Shown: in pieces, positions 1 to 7,990 of the stretch
Layout: each line of letters starts with the position of its first letter
Numbering within the stretch: position 1 is the first letter of the stretch
Assembly: GCA_022340615.1 (NCBI GenBank)
Contig: JAJDNO010000064.1
Location: 1 to 35,063, forward strand
Reading direction: 5' to 3'
Length of the DNA: 35,063 nt
DNA from: Gallionella sp.
Lineage (GTDB): Bacteria; Pseudomonadota; Gammaproteobacteria; Burkholderiales; Gallionellaceae
The notes under the pieces: model-generated
The model's input: the letters and a program-made list of their open reading frames with translations, nothing else
Databases searched by the model: none
Told to the model about the DNA's origin: nothing
Program-made: the position numbers and the translations under genes

Positions 1-375
1 GAACTGAAGGGACGCGCGAGCCAGGCAGATGCCGCGATCGAAACCTATAACCAGACTGTGTTGAATTCGCTGCGTGAAGTGGCCGACGGACTGGCGTCCT
101 GGAACGCGCTGCAGTCGCAGTTGCAGGAACAGGAAAAAGTGATCACCGAATCGGCCGGGAGCTATGACATGGAAAATGCCCGATACCGTGCCGGGCTCGG
201 CAACATTATCAGCGTGCTGGACGCACAGAACGCATTGCTGCAGCAGCGGCGCACCCTGGTCGATTTGCAGGCGCGCGAGTCCGATGTCTATGCGGGCCTG
301 ATGCTGGCTCTGGGCGGCGGTTACGCAGCCCCCGCATCATCCGATAGCCGATTAACCAGTGAAGGAAAGCAGTGA
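1..375 (+). CDS. Outer-membrane efflux protein (NodT/TolC family), C-terminal part
   Basis: The reading frame is open from the first base of the window and ends at TGA 373-375, so only the last 124 residues are seen and the start lies upstream. The visible part has the alpha-helical barrel repeat of RND/EmrAB-type outer-membrane factors: a helix with NSLREVADGLASW, then YRAGLGNIISVLDAQNALLQ and a C-terminal helix ending LMLALGGGY. By family knowledge it is the trimeric exit duct that docks on a periplasmic adaptor. The adaptor EmrA begins one base after this stop, so the duct, adaptor and pump form one operon. The lipoprotein signal typical of NodT proteins cannot be checked because the N-terminus is missing. 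Confidence 0.9.
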   Translation, partial: ELKGRASQADAAIETYNQTVLNSLREVADGLASWNALQSQLQEQEKVITESAGSYDMENARYRAGLGNIISVLDAQNALLQQRRTLVDLQARESDVYAGLMLALGGGYAAPASSDSRLTSEGKQ

Positions 376-376
376 A

Positions 377-1615
377 ATGAGCGGATCTACTCCCGACAAT
401 ACATCAACGGCAAACGGCAATCAGGCCAGGCGCAAAAAATGGATGCTGGGGCTGGCAGGCATTTTTGTGCTGGCCGCAATTCTCTATGCAGCCTACTGGT
501 TTTTTATCGGGCGCAATTACGAGTACAGCGACGACGCCTATGTCGCAGCGAATATCGTGCAGATCACCCCGCAGGTGGCCGGCACCGCCGTCGCGATTTC
601 GGTCAACGATACCGATTTCGTCAAGGCCGGAGAGGTGCTGATCAGGCTGGACAGCACCAATGCCGAAATTGCGCTGCAGGAAGCAGAGGCACAGCTTGCG
701 CAAACCGTGCGCGAGGTACGCACCCTGTACCGGACGAACAACAGCCTGACCTCGATGCAGGACCAGCACCGCGCGGAACTCGAGCAGGCCCGGACGGCAC
801 TGCTCAATGCGCAGGCCGATTTCAAGCGCCGTGAATCGTTGCTGGCGAGCGGCGCGGTGTCCGAAGAAGATGTGCAGCATGCGCAAACCGCGCTTCAGGC
901 AGCGCTCGACCATGTCGCCGCATCAAAAGCGGCGCTGGATACCTCAAGGGAAAAGCTGCGCGGAAATGAGTCGCTGACTGCCGGCATCGATATCGCGAAT
1001 CATCCTCGCGTGCTGGCCGCGGCCGCCCGTGTCAAGCTGGCATACCTGAACCTGAAGCGCTGCTCGATCATTTCGCCTGTAGACGGCTATGTCGGCAAAC
1101 GCAGCGTACAGCTTGGACAGCGCGTCGCAATCGGCTTGCCGCTGCTGACCATCGTCCCGCTGAGGAAGATCTGGGTGGATGCCAATTACAAGGAAGCCCA
1201 GTTGCGCCATATCCGGATCGGCCAGAATGTCGAACTGACGTCCGACGTGTACGGCAGCAAGGTCGAATATCACGGGCGCATCAGCGGTATCGGATCAGGA
1301 ACCGGTGCCGCGTTCGCGCTGCTGCCCGCGCAGAATGCGACCGGCAACTGGATCAAGGTAGTACAGCGCGTGCCGGTACGAATCGCGCTCGACGAACAGG
1401 AGGTGGTCGCTCATCCGCTGCGCGTCGGAATGTCGATGGAGGCGACCGTGGATTTATCCTCTCCCGGGCAATCCGCACTGGCCGACGAAGCCACTCCCAG
1501 GCAGGGAAACCGGACCGGCGTTTACAGCGGCGACGAGCAAGAAATCGATGCAATGATTGCGCGGATCATTTCGAGCAACCTGGGCAAACAGCCCGCGCAG
1601 GCGGCTAATCACTGA
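377..1615 (+). CDS. emrA: EmrA-like membrane fusion (adaptor) protein of a multidrug exporter
   Basis: 412 residues. A basic cytoplasmic N-terminus (QARRKK) is followed by one membrane segment at about 22-44, then the sequence EYSDDAYVAANIVQITPQVAG typical of HlyD/EmrA proteins, a lipoyl half-motif (VKAGEVLIRLD), a long coiled-coil hairpin (about 90-200), the second lipoyl half (ISPVDGYVGKRSVQLGQRV) and a beta-barrel domain. I chose ATG 377 over the in-frame GTG at 359 because AAGGAA lies at 362-367 and because ATG 377 starts one base after the upstream stop. It links the inner-membrane pump EmrB to the outer-membrane duct. The substrate is unknown; the family exports hydrophobic drugs and uncouplers. 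Confidence 0.93.
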   Translation: MSGSTPDNTSTANGNQARRKKWMLGLAGIFVLAAILYAAYWFFIGRNYEYSDDAYVAANIVQITPQVAGTAVAISVNDTDFVKAGEVLIRLDSTNAEIALQEAEAQLAQTVREVRTLYRTNNSLTSMQDQHRAELEQARTALLNAQADFKRRESLLASGAVSEEDVQHAQTALQAALDHVAASKAALDTSREKLRGNESLTAGIDIANHPRVLAAAARVKLAYLNLKRCSIISPVDGYVGKRSVQLGQRVAIGLPLLTIVPLRKIWVDANYKEAQLRHIRIGQNVELTSDVYGSKVEYHGRISGIGSGTGAAFALLPAQNATGNWIKVVQRVPVRIALDEQEVVAHPLRVGMSMEATVDLSSPGQSALADEATPRQGNRTGVYSGDEQEIDAMIARIISSNLGKQPAQAANH

Positions 1616-1626
1616 CAGCAGGATCG

Positions 1627-3186
1627 ATGGCTAACCCGTCCCCGACCACCCCGCCGCCGCCAATGAGCGGCGCCACGCTGGTAATCGCCAGCATGGCGCT
1701 GGCATTGGCGACATTCATGAACGTGCTGGACATTTCGATCGCCAATGTGTCGATCCCGGCGCTGTCGGGCGATCTCGGGGTCAGCTTCAGCCAGGGTACA
1801 TGGGTAATTACCTCGTTCGCGGTAGCCAATGCGATCGCGGTTCCGCTGACCGGATTCCTGACCCAGCGGTTCGGCGCAGTCCGCTTGTTTGTAACCAGTG
1901 TCGTGTTGTTCGTGGTCGCATCCTTCCTGTGCGGAATGTCCTCCAGTCTCGGCATGCTGGTTTTCTTCCGCGTGATGCAGGGGGCGGTCGCCGGCCCGAT
2001 GATCCCGCTTTCGCAGTCGCTGCTGCTGTCGAGCTATCCCAAGGCAAAAGCCGGCGTGGCGCTGACCATCTGGGCGATGACAACACTGGTTGCACCCGTC
2101 ATGGGCCCGATACTGGGCGGCTGGATCACCGACAACATTTCCTGGCCGTGGATCTTCTATATCAACATTCCGTTCGGCCTGCTGTCCGCGGCCGTAACCT
2201 GGGCGCTATACCGGAATCGGGAGACCCCGACACACAAGGTACCGATCGATTATGTCGGACTTGGCCTGCTGATCGTCTGGGTCGGCTCGCTGCAGATCCT
2301 GCTCGACAAGGGCAACGAACTGGACTGGTTCAATTCGGCCCAGATCATCGCACTCGCGATTACCTCCGCGGTCGCGTTCTGCTTCTTTCTGGTCTGGGAA
2401 CTGACCGACAAACATCCGGTGGTCGACCTGAGCCTGTTCAAGGGCCGCAATTTCTGGTCGGGAACCCTGGCCCTGTCGGTCGGCTACGGCGTATTCTTCG
2501 GCAATGTCGTGCTGCTGCCGCTGTGGCTGCAGCACGACATGGGCTATACCGCGACGCTTGCCGGTTCAGTGCTGGCGCCGGTCGGCCTTCTGGCGCTGCT
2601 GCTGTCGCCTATGGTAGGGAAATACCTGTCCCGGTCCGATCCGCGCCTGTTTGCAACGGTCGCATTCATGGTGTTCGGACTGATCTTCTGGATGCGTTCG
2701 CAATTTACGCCGCAGGCCGATTTTGTGACCATCATGATTCCATCCCTGATCCAGGGCATCGCGATGGCGACCTTCTTCGTTCCGTTGATGACGCTGATTT
2801 TTTCCGGGCTGGCACATAACCGGATCGCGGCTGCCTCGGGCCTGTCTAATTTCGTGCGCATCATGGCGGGCGGTTTCGGCGCATCAATTTTCACCAGCGC
2901 CTGGATAAACCGGACCAGCACACACCACGCAGTGCTGGCAGAGCATATCAATTTCGCGAGCCTGGCGACCCAGTCGACGATCAGCGGACTGGACAATACC
3001 GGCATGACCAGCCGGCAAACACTGGGCTTCATCAACAATCTGATAAACCAGCAGGCTTCAACAATGGCGGTCGATGATCTGGCCTGGCTTTCCGCGGTGC
3101 TGTTCATAGTCATGATCGGACTGATCTGGCTGATCCATCCGATCAAGTCGGACGAAAAATCCGAGGCGGCCGCCGGCGGGCATTGA
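1627..3186 (+). CDS. emrB: EmrB/QacA-type MFS drug:proton antiporter (DHA2, 14 TM)
   Basis: 519 residues with repeated hydrophobic segments across the whole length, as expected for the 14-helix DHA2 family. Diagnostic stretches are NVLDISIANVSIPALSGDLG in helix 1, the antiporter motif around MQGAVAGPMIPLSQSLLL, and GPILGGWITDNISWPWIFY near the helix 5-6 junction. The gene starts 11 bases after the emrA stop, with an AGGA sequence just upstream, so it is the last gene of the efflux operon. The pump would use the proton gradient and hand substrate to EmrA and the outer-membrane duct. No regulator gene is visible in the window; one could lie upstream of position 1. Confidence 0.94.
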   Translation: MANPSPTTPPPPMSGATLVIASMALALATFMNVLDISIANVSIPALSGDLGVSFSQGTWVITSFAVANAIAVPLTGFLTQRFGAVRLFVTSVVLFVVASFLCGMSSSLGMLVFFRVMQGAVAGPMIPLSQSLLLSSYPKAKAGVALTIWAMTTLVAPVMGPILGGWITDNISWPWIFYINIPFGLLSAAVTWALYRNRETPTHKVPIDYVGLGLLIVWVGSLQILLDKGNELDWFNSAQIIALAITSAVAFCFFLVWELTDKHPVVDLSLFKGRNFWSGTLALSVGYGVFFGNVVLLPLWLQHDMGYTATLAGSVLAPVGLLALLLSPMVGKYLSRSDPRLFATVAFMVFGLIFWMRSQFTPQADFVTIMIPSLIQGIAMATFFVPLMTLIFSGLAHNRIAAASGLSNFVRIMAGGFGASIFTSAWINRTSTHHAVLAEHINFASLATQSTISGLDNTGMTSRQTLGFINNLINQQASTMAVDDLAWLSAVLFIVMIGLIWLIHPIKSDEKSEAAAGGH

Positions 3187-3214
3187 TTCGGTCCCACACT
3201 GCCGGTACGGAAAT

Positions 3215-3565
3215 TCAATCGAACAGATTTTGCTGCTGCGGTTCCTTGCCGGCCCTGACCAGATCTTCCAGCGCGTTGCGCGCCGCATCGGTGATGCCGT
3301 GCTGCCTGCCCAGATCGAGCAGCTTTGCCAATGCGCGATCGAACGGATAGTCGGCCTCCGACCATGATTCGACTATTTCCCCGGCTGTATGCCGGGTCAA
3401 CCTCAATACGCCCGACCTGACGTGCACAAGGTGTGCGCTGTTCTTGCCCTTTTTTGCGACGATCGCGATATGGCGCTGCCTGTCCATCAACACCTGCCCG
3501 CGGGTGACATGCAGGATGTCGGGAATAAAATCGACGGTGCTGTAATCGGTAAAATCTTTGGCCAT
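3215..3565 (-). CDS. Conserved-looking hypothetical protein, 116 aa
   Basis: I do not recognise a family. The likely start is ATG at 3563-3565 (MAKDFTDYSTVDF); the upstream in-frame extension of 19 residues looks like non-coding sequence. The N-terminal half alternates short hydrophobic and charged stretches (HVTRGQVLMDRQRHIAIVAKKG), suggesting beta structure; the C-terminal half is predicted helical (DRALAKLLDLGRQHGITDAARNALEDLVRAG). There is no signal peptide or membrane segment, so it is probably cytosolic. It converges on emrB with a 28-base gap and is divergent from the gamma-glutamyltransferase-like gene. Codon use matches the neighbouring core genes, which supports a real gene, but no function can be assigned. 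Confidence 0.65.
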   Translation of the reverse strand: MAKDFTDYSTVDFIPDILHVTRGQVLMDRQRHIAIVAKKGKNSAHLVHVRSGVLRLTRHTAGEIVESWSEADYPFDRALAKLLDLGRQHGITDAARNALEDLVRAGKEPQQQNLFD

Positions 3566-3635
3566 GGTGCATGGTTTTATGTTTATTGATACAAGTGTGC
3601 CTTGGTTTAACGCAACTGGCAAACTGCATTTCGGA

Positions 3636-3653
3636 CGCGGGAATATTCCCGCG
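3636..3653. promoter_or_regulatory. 18-bp perfect palindrome in a divergent intergenic region
   Basis: CGCGGGAATATTCCCGCG is self-complementary across all 18 bases. It lies between the divergently transcribed hypothetical gene (start 3565) and the Ggt-like gene (start 3841). Its position and symmetry suggest a binding site for a dimeric regulator, though a role as a cruciform or part of a small repeat cannot be excluded. The nearest plausible regulator gene is not in the window. Confidence 0.45.
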
Positions 3654-3840
3654 GACCGCCGTTACGACAAAGGGTTCACAGGGTCACGGTCTGGTAGACT
3701 GGCATGCAGCAGCAGGATCCGATATGCAACGACCAATGCGCAACAAATAGAATGGCCGATATAAATATCCCTGGCATTATTGCGTGCCGCGGGCGAGCCC
3801 CTGAAACAGGAAATGTAGCAACCTTGAGCACCTGCGAAAC

Positions 3841-5442
3841 ATGACAAGCGTATTGAAAGCCGGCAACGCAATGGCGGTCGCGCCGCATTTTCTCGCCGCG
3901 CAAGCGGCCCGCGACGTGATGAAGGAAGGCGGCAACGCGATCGAGGCGATGGTCGCTGCCGCCGCGACGATCGCGATGGTCTACCCGCACATGACCGGAC
4001 TCGGCGGCGACGCGTTCTGGCTGATCCATGAGCCTGGACATCAGCCTGTCGCGATAGATGCCAGCGGCGGTGCGGCCGCCGGATTGACTCCGTCGTTCTA
4101 CACCTCGCGCGGATTGCACAGCATCCCGGTGCGCGGTCCGCTGGCCGCGAATACCATCGCGGGCACTGTGTCTGGCTGGGAGCGCGCGCTGGAAATCAGC
4201 AAGCTGAGCTGGGGCGGACGCTTGCCGTTGTCGCGGCTGTTCGCCGATGCGATCCATCACGCAGAGCACGGCGTGGCCGTCACCGCCAGCCAGATGCGCA
4301 GCACCGCAACCAAGCTGCCGGAGCTCGCGCAGCAACCGGGTTTCAGCAAGTGCTTTCTGTCGGATGACAAGCCGCCCGCGCAACACAGCCTGTTTTTTCT
4401 GCCGCGCATGGCTGCACTGCTGCGCCATCTCGCCCGCACCGGACTGGATGATTTCTATCGCGGCGAACTGGCACAGACGATCGCGGCAGACCTGGCTGCA
4501 ATCGGCAGCCCGGTCGCGCTGGCAGACCTGAACGGCTACCGCGCCGAGCAGGTCGAACCGCTCGCGCTCGCGCACAGCCTGGGCACGATCTACAACCTGC
4601 CGCCGCCGACCCAGGGGGCGGTATCGCTGATGATCCTCGGCATACTCGACCGGCTGCACCTGGACAAGATCGAACCCGACAGCGCGGATTACGTGCACTG
4701 CGTCGTCGAGGCAACCAAGCTGGCATTCCGCATCCGCGATACCGAAATCACCGATCCGCGTTACATGCGCTACGCGGCGCAGGATTTCCTGAAGACGGAA
4801 TTCCTGACACCGATTGCGAACGCGGTCAGGCCGGACCGGGCACTGCCGTGGGGAAAAGGCCGCGGTCCCGGCGACACCGTCTGGATGGGCGTGATCGACA
4901 GGGAGGGACGCGCGGTCAGTTTTATCCAGAGCATCTACCACGAGTTCGGCAGCGGCGTGGTGCTCGAACAGAGCGGGCTGAACTGGCAAAATCGCGGCTG
5001 TACTTTCTCACTGGACGAGAACGCGCTGAACGGGCTCAAGCCCGGACGCAAGCCGTTCCACACATTGAACCCGGCGCTGGCCCGGCTGCATGACGGGCGG
5101 GTGATGGTGTACGGCACGATGGGCGGCGACGGCCAGCCGCAAACCCAGGCCGCGGTGTTTACCCGCGCAATCGTCTACGGGCAGAGCCTGCAGCAGGCGG
5201 TCAGCGCGCCGCGCTGGCTGCTCGGTCGCACCTGGGGTTTGCCGTCGGACACGCTGAAACTCGAATCGCGTTTCAGCGCGGATATTGTCGAATCGCTGCG
5301 CCAGCGCGGCCACGAGATCGAGATGCTGCAGGACTACGACGAAGCCGCCGGCCATGCCGGCGCGATCATCCTGAATACGGACGGCACGCTGCAGGGCGCA
5401 TACGACCCGCGCAGCGATGGCGGGGTTGCCATGGTTGAATGA
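3841..5442 (+). CDS. Gamma-glutamyltransferase-family Ntn hydrolase (HpxW-like), cytoplasmic
   Basis: 533 residues. Family hallmarks: EGGNAIEAMVAAAATIAMVYPHMTGLGGDAFW near the N-terminus, PPPTQGAVSLMILGIL in the middle, and the autoprocessing site at PGDTVWMGVIDREG, where Thr346 would become the N-terminal nucleophile of the small subunit; a GTMGGDGQPQTQ glycine-rich loop follows. Unlike periplasmic Ggt there is no signal peptide: the protein begins directly at MTSVLKAGNAMAVAPHF. Its size and the residues around the nucleophile (DT rather than TTH) resemble the oxamate amidohydrolase HpxW branch more than true Ggt, so the substrate is left open. The start has only a weak ribosome-binding site. 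No linked hpx or glutathione genes are present. Confidence 0.85.
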   Translation: MTSVLKAGNAMAVAPHFLAAQAARDVMKEGGNAIEAMVAAAATIAMVYPHMTGLGGDAFWLIHEPGHQPVAIDASGGAAAGLTPSFYTSRGLHSIPVRGPLAANTIAGTVSGWERALEISKLSWGGRLPLSRLFADAIHHAEHGVAVTASQMRSTATKLPELAQQPGFSKCFLSDDKPPAQHSLFFLPRMAALLRHLARTGLDDFYRGELAQTIAADLAAIGSPVALADLNGYRAEQVEPLALAHSLGTIYNLPPPTQGAVSLMILGILDRLHLDKIEPDSADYVHCVVEATKLAFRIRDTEITDPRYMRYAAQDFLKTEFLTPIANAVRPDRALPWGKGRGPGDTVWMGVIDREGRAVSFIQSIYHEFGSGVVLEQSGLNWQNRGCTFSLDENALNGLKPGRKPFHTLNPALARLHDGRVMVYGTMGGDGQPQTQAAVFTRAIVYGQSLQQAVSAPRWLLGRTWGLPSDTLKLESRFSADIVESLRQRGHEIEMLQDYDEAAGHAGAIILNTDGTLQGAYDPRSDGGVAMVE

Positions 5443-5476
5443 CGATGTCTGATTGCCTGATTGTTTGCCGCTGCGA

Positions 5477-6136
5477 TCAGTCCAGCCGCTGTTTCGTCTC
5501 AGCCGCCTGGCCGTAACCGGAAAAGCGGTTCTGCGCATCCCTGAATTCCTGTGCGCTGAGCAGCACCGGCTCGCCGGCCTGCAGCGCGCGCAGATACATC
5601 TCGCTGAGCGACTCGACTTCCACCGTGTTGCGAAACGCCTCGGCGAGATCTGCGCCCGCCGCAATCATCCCGTGATTCGAGAGCAGGCAGGCTTTGCGGT
5701 CTGTCAGCGCGAGCAGCGCATTGTCGGATAATTCCTGCGTTCCGAAAGTCGCATAGTCCGCGCAGCGTATTGAGCTGCCGCCGAGCAGCGCGATCATGTA
5801 GTGGAACGGCGGAATGTTTCGCCGCAAACAGGCCAGCGCGGTCGCAGCGGTCGAATGGGTATGCACGATTGCGCCGAACTCTCCCCGATGCGCAAGGATG
5901 TCGCGATGAAACAGCCACTCGCTGGAAGGCTGCCAGCGCCCGCTCGATGCACCATCCATCCGCACGAATACGATGTCGTCTTCCGTCAGTCCCTCCGCGC
6001 CCATGCCGGAAGGCGTGATCAGCATGCCGTCACCGAACCTCGCCGAGAGATTGCCCGACGTGCCGCGGTTCAGTCCCAGTTCGTCAAGTTGCTTCGTGAT
6101 GTGCACCATTTCGCGGCGCAGTTCGATTTCGTTCAT
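5477..6136 (-). CDS. Class II (fuculose-phosphate type) aldolase, probable methylthioribulose-1-P aldolase
   Basis: 219 residues and closely similar to L-fuculose-1-phosphate aldolase. The zinc ligands and catalytic residues occur at the same residue numbers as in E. coli FucA: Glu73 (PSSEW), His92 and His94 (HTH), Tyr113 (HYMIA) and His155 (NHG); the phosphate-binding GTSGN is also kept. The gene overlaps the mtnA stop by 4 bases (6133-6136), so the two are co-translated. In that setting the expected substrate is 5-methylthioribulose-1-phosphate or 5-deoxyribulose-1-phosphate, cleaved to DHAP plus methylthioacetaldehyde or acetaldehyde, as described for Ald2 and DrdA enzymes. It could instead be a MtnB dehydratase, a related fold, but the FucA-type residues argue against that. 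Confidence 0.85.
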   Translation of the reverse strand: MNEIELRREMVHITKQLDELGLNRGTSGNLSARFGDGMLITPSGMGAEGLTEDDIVFVRMDGASSGRWQPSSEWLFHRDILAHRGEFGAIVHTHSTAATALACLRRNIPPFHYMIALLGGSSIRCADYATFGTQELSDNALLALTDRKACLLSNHGMIAAGADLAEAFRNTVEVESLSEMYLRALQAGEPVLLSAQEFRDAQNRFSGYGQAAETKQRLD

Positions 6137-7224
6137 ACCGCCTCCTTTTCTTTCAGCTCCTGCATCGCCGTAGCATCTGCCGCGACCACGCCGCGCTCGG
6201 TGATCAGGCCTGTTACCAGCCGCGCCGGTGTCACGTCGAAACCGTAGTTCGCCGCGCTCGAATTTTCAGGAGTAAGCCGCACGCTGCGCACCTGACCGTC
6301 GTCACACAAGCCGGAGATATGCGTGACCTCCTCTGCTGCGCGTTCCTCGATCGGAATTTGCTTCACGCCGTCCTGCAACGTCCAGTCTACCGTCGGCGTC
6401 GGCAGTGCCACATAGAACGGTATCGCATTATCAAATGCGGCCAAAGCTTTCAGGTAAGTGCCAATCTTGTTGCACACGTCGCCGCGCGCGGTGACGCGGT
6501 CGGTGCCGACGATACACATATCCACCCTGCCGTGCTGCATCAAATGCCCACCGGTGTTGTCCGCGATCACCGTGTGCGGCACGCCGTGCTGGCCGAGTTC
6601 CCATGCGGTCAGGCTCGCACCCTGGTTGCGCGGGCGCGTCTCGTCCACCCATACATGCACGGACAAGCCTGTGTCGAAGGCTTTGTATATTGGGGCAAGC
6701 GCCGTGCCCCAGTCCACTGTTGCCAGCCAGCCTGCGTTGCAGTGTGTCAGAATATTTACCGTGTCATTTTTCTTCTTGTACATTGCGCGGATCAACTCGC
6801 AGCCATGCCGGCCGATGCTCTCGTTGATGGCGACATCCTCGTCGGCAATGCGCTCTGCCTCCTGCCACGCCGCCGCGGCGCGTTCACTATCGGGCAGCGG
6901 CGAAAGAAATGCGCGCATCTTCTCCACCGCCCAGCGCAGGTTCACCGCAGTCGGACGCGCCTTGAGCAGCATGTCGCAGGTCGCTTTCAGCGCGGCATCC
7001 GACGCATGGTGCTGCATCGACAGCGCGACGCCGTAAGCCGCGGTCACGCCGATCAGCGGCGCACCGCGCACCTGCATGTCCATGATCGCGCGCTCGGCAT
7101 CACGCATGCTCTCCAGCCGCACCGTTTCGAAAATGTGCGGGAGTTTCGTCTGGTCGATGATCTCCACCGCCTGGTTGTCGGCGGTGGGCCAGATGGTGCG
7201 GCAGGGTTTACCGTTGACGTTCAT
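6133..7224 (-). CDS. mtnA: S-methyl-5-thioribose-1-phosphate isomerase
   Basis: 363 residues, normal length. It converts 5-methylthioribose-1-phosphate to the ribulose form. Seen in the sequence: the substrate-binding [16 protein letters not shown] (about 50-65), the catalytic cysteine in LTHCNAGW (Cys162) and the catalytic aspartate in VGTDRV (Asp242), followed by NKIGTY. The spacing fits the Cys160/Asp240 pair known for B. subtilis MtnA. It begins 6 bases after the apt stop and ends inside the aldolase start codon. It takes the product of MtnP directly, without the MtnK kinase that some bacteria use. Confidence 0.96.
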   Translation of the reverse strand: MNVNGKPCRTIWPTADNQAVEIIDQTKLPHIFETVRLESMRDAERAIMDMQVRGAPLIGVTAAYGVALSMQHHASDAALKATCDMLLKARPTAVNLRWAVEKMRAFLSPLPDSERAAAAWQEAERIADEDVAINESIGRHGCELIRAMYKKKNDTVNILTHCNAGWLATVDWGTALAPIYKAFDTGLSVHVWVDETRPRNQGASLTAWELGQHGVPHTVIADNTGGHLMQHGRVDMCIVGTDRVTARGDVCNKIGTYLKALAAFDNAIPFYVALPTPTVDWTLQDGVKQIPIEERAAEEVTHISGLCDDGQVRSVRLTPENSSAANYGFDVTPARLVTGLITERGVVAADATAMQELKEKEAV

Positions 7225-7230
7225 TGCAAA

Positions 7231-7758
7231 CTAGTCACCTTCAAATTCGCACAAGGAGAATACCTTCTGGCCGTGTTTCTCAAGACGAGCACGGCCACCG
7301 ATGTCGGGCAGGTCGATGATGAAGCTGCACTCGACGATCTTGCCGCCCATCTTTTCGATCAGCGTACAGGCCGCTTCCGCGGTTCCGCCGGTCGCGATCA
7401 GGTCGTCGACCAGCAGCACGCGGTCGCCTTTCTGTATCGCGTCGGTGTGAATCTCTATGCGGTCGGTACCATATTCGAGTTCGTAGTCGTGTCCTATGGT
7501 TTCGGCAGGTAGCTTGCCTTTCTTGCGGATCGGGATGAAGCCCTTGCCCAAGACATAGGCCAGCGGCGCGCCGACGATGAAGCCGCGCGACTCGATTCCG
7601 GCAACCTTGTCGATCTTCATGTCCCTGTAGCGGCGCGCGAGTTCATCGACGGTGGCGCGCAATCCGACCGGGTCCTTGAGCAGCGTGGTTATGTCGCGGA
7701 ACTGCACCCCCTGCTTCGGGTAGTGCGGGACGGTGCGGATTCTGGATTTGATAGGCAT
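7231..7758 (-). CDS. apt: Adenine phosphoribosyltransferase
   Basis: 175 residues from ATG at 7756-7758 ([20 protein letters not shown]), the usual Apt N-terminus; the frame extends 35 codons further upstream but that part has no family similarity. It makes AMP from adenine and PRPP. The PRPP-binding motif [14 protein letters not shown] is at about 114-127 and the GIESRGF loop at about 54-60. Its place between mtnP and mtnA is informative: MtnP releases free adenine, which this enzyme recycles. A 232-base gap separates it from mtnP, much longer than the other gaps in the cluster, and that gap holds inverted repeats. Confidence 0.95.
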   Translation of the reverse strand: MPIKSRIRTVPHYPKQGVQFRDITTLLKDPVGLRATVDELARRYRDMKIDKVAGIESRGFIVGAPLAYVLGKGFIPIRKKGKLPAETIGHDYELEYGTDRIEIHTDAIQKGDRVLLVDDLIATGGTAEAACTLIEKMGGKIVECSFIIDLPDIGGRARLEKHGQKVFSLCEFEGD

Positions 7759-7810
7759 TTTGGTTCTCACTGGAATTAATTGGATTAATAATTGATTTAG
7801 CCACATAACC

Positions 7811-7852
7811 AGCCACTTGGTTGCGGTCTCTTTGCAACCTGGTGGAATGGCT
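7811..7852 (-). other. Imperfect stem-loop in the mtnP-apt gap
   Basis: GGTTGC (7819-7824) pairs with GCAACC (7834-7839) over a 9-base loop, and the outer bases CCAC (7813-7816) with GTGG (7842-7845) and AGCC with GGCT extend the stem with mismatches. No uridine run follows on either strand, so it is not a typical intrinsic terminator. It may be an mRNA processing or stabilising element between mtnP and apt. Confidence 0.35.
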
Positions 7853-7863
7853 AGTTGTTGCAT

Positions 7864-7967
7864 CAGAGAACACTGAGAAAACCAGATTTTTGATTCAGAA
7901 AAATACCCTCAATCTATTGAATGATCCGGGAAGCTCTGTGAGCCTGCCAGCTTCTCTGCGTTCTCTG
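7864..7967. repeat. Inverted repeat of the CAGAGAAC type between mtnP and apt
   Basis: CAGAGAACACTGAGAA at 7864-7879 is the near-complement of TTCTCTGCGTTCTCTG at 7952-7967, matching at 13 of 16 positions, with about 72 bases between the arms. The element lies inside the only long gap of an otherwise tightly packed gene cluster, which suggests insertion of a small non-coding repeat. I know CAGAGA-type repeats from other bacterial intergenic regions only in general terms and cannot assign a named family. Confidence 0.45.
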
Positions 7968-7990
7968 TGGCTTGATTTTTGTTCTGGTTC

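Noticed and set aside
3676-4989. Long antisense open frame (437 codons) opposite the Ggt-like gene
   Set aside because: It mirrors a strongly coding GC-rich gene, has no family similarity and no ribosome-binding site; the same holds for the long antisense frames opposite mfd (14805-16358) and purB (31008-32198).
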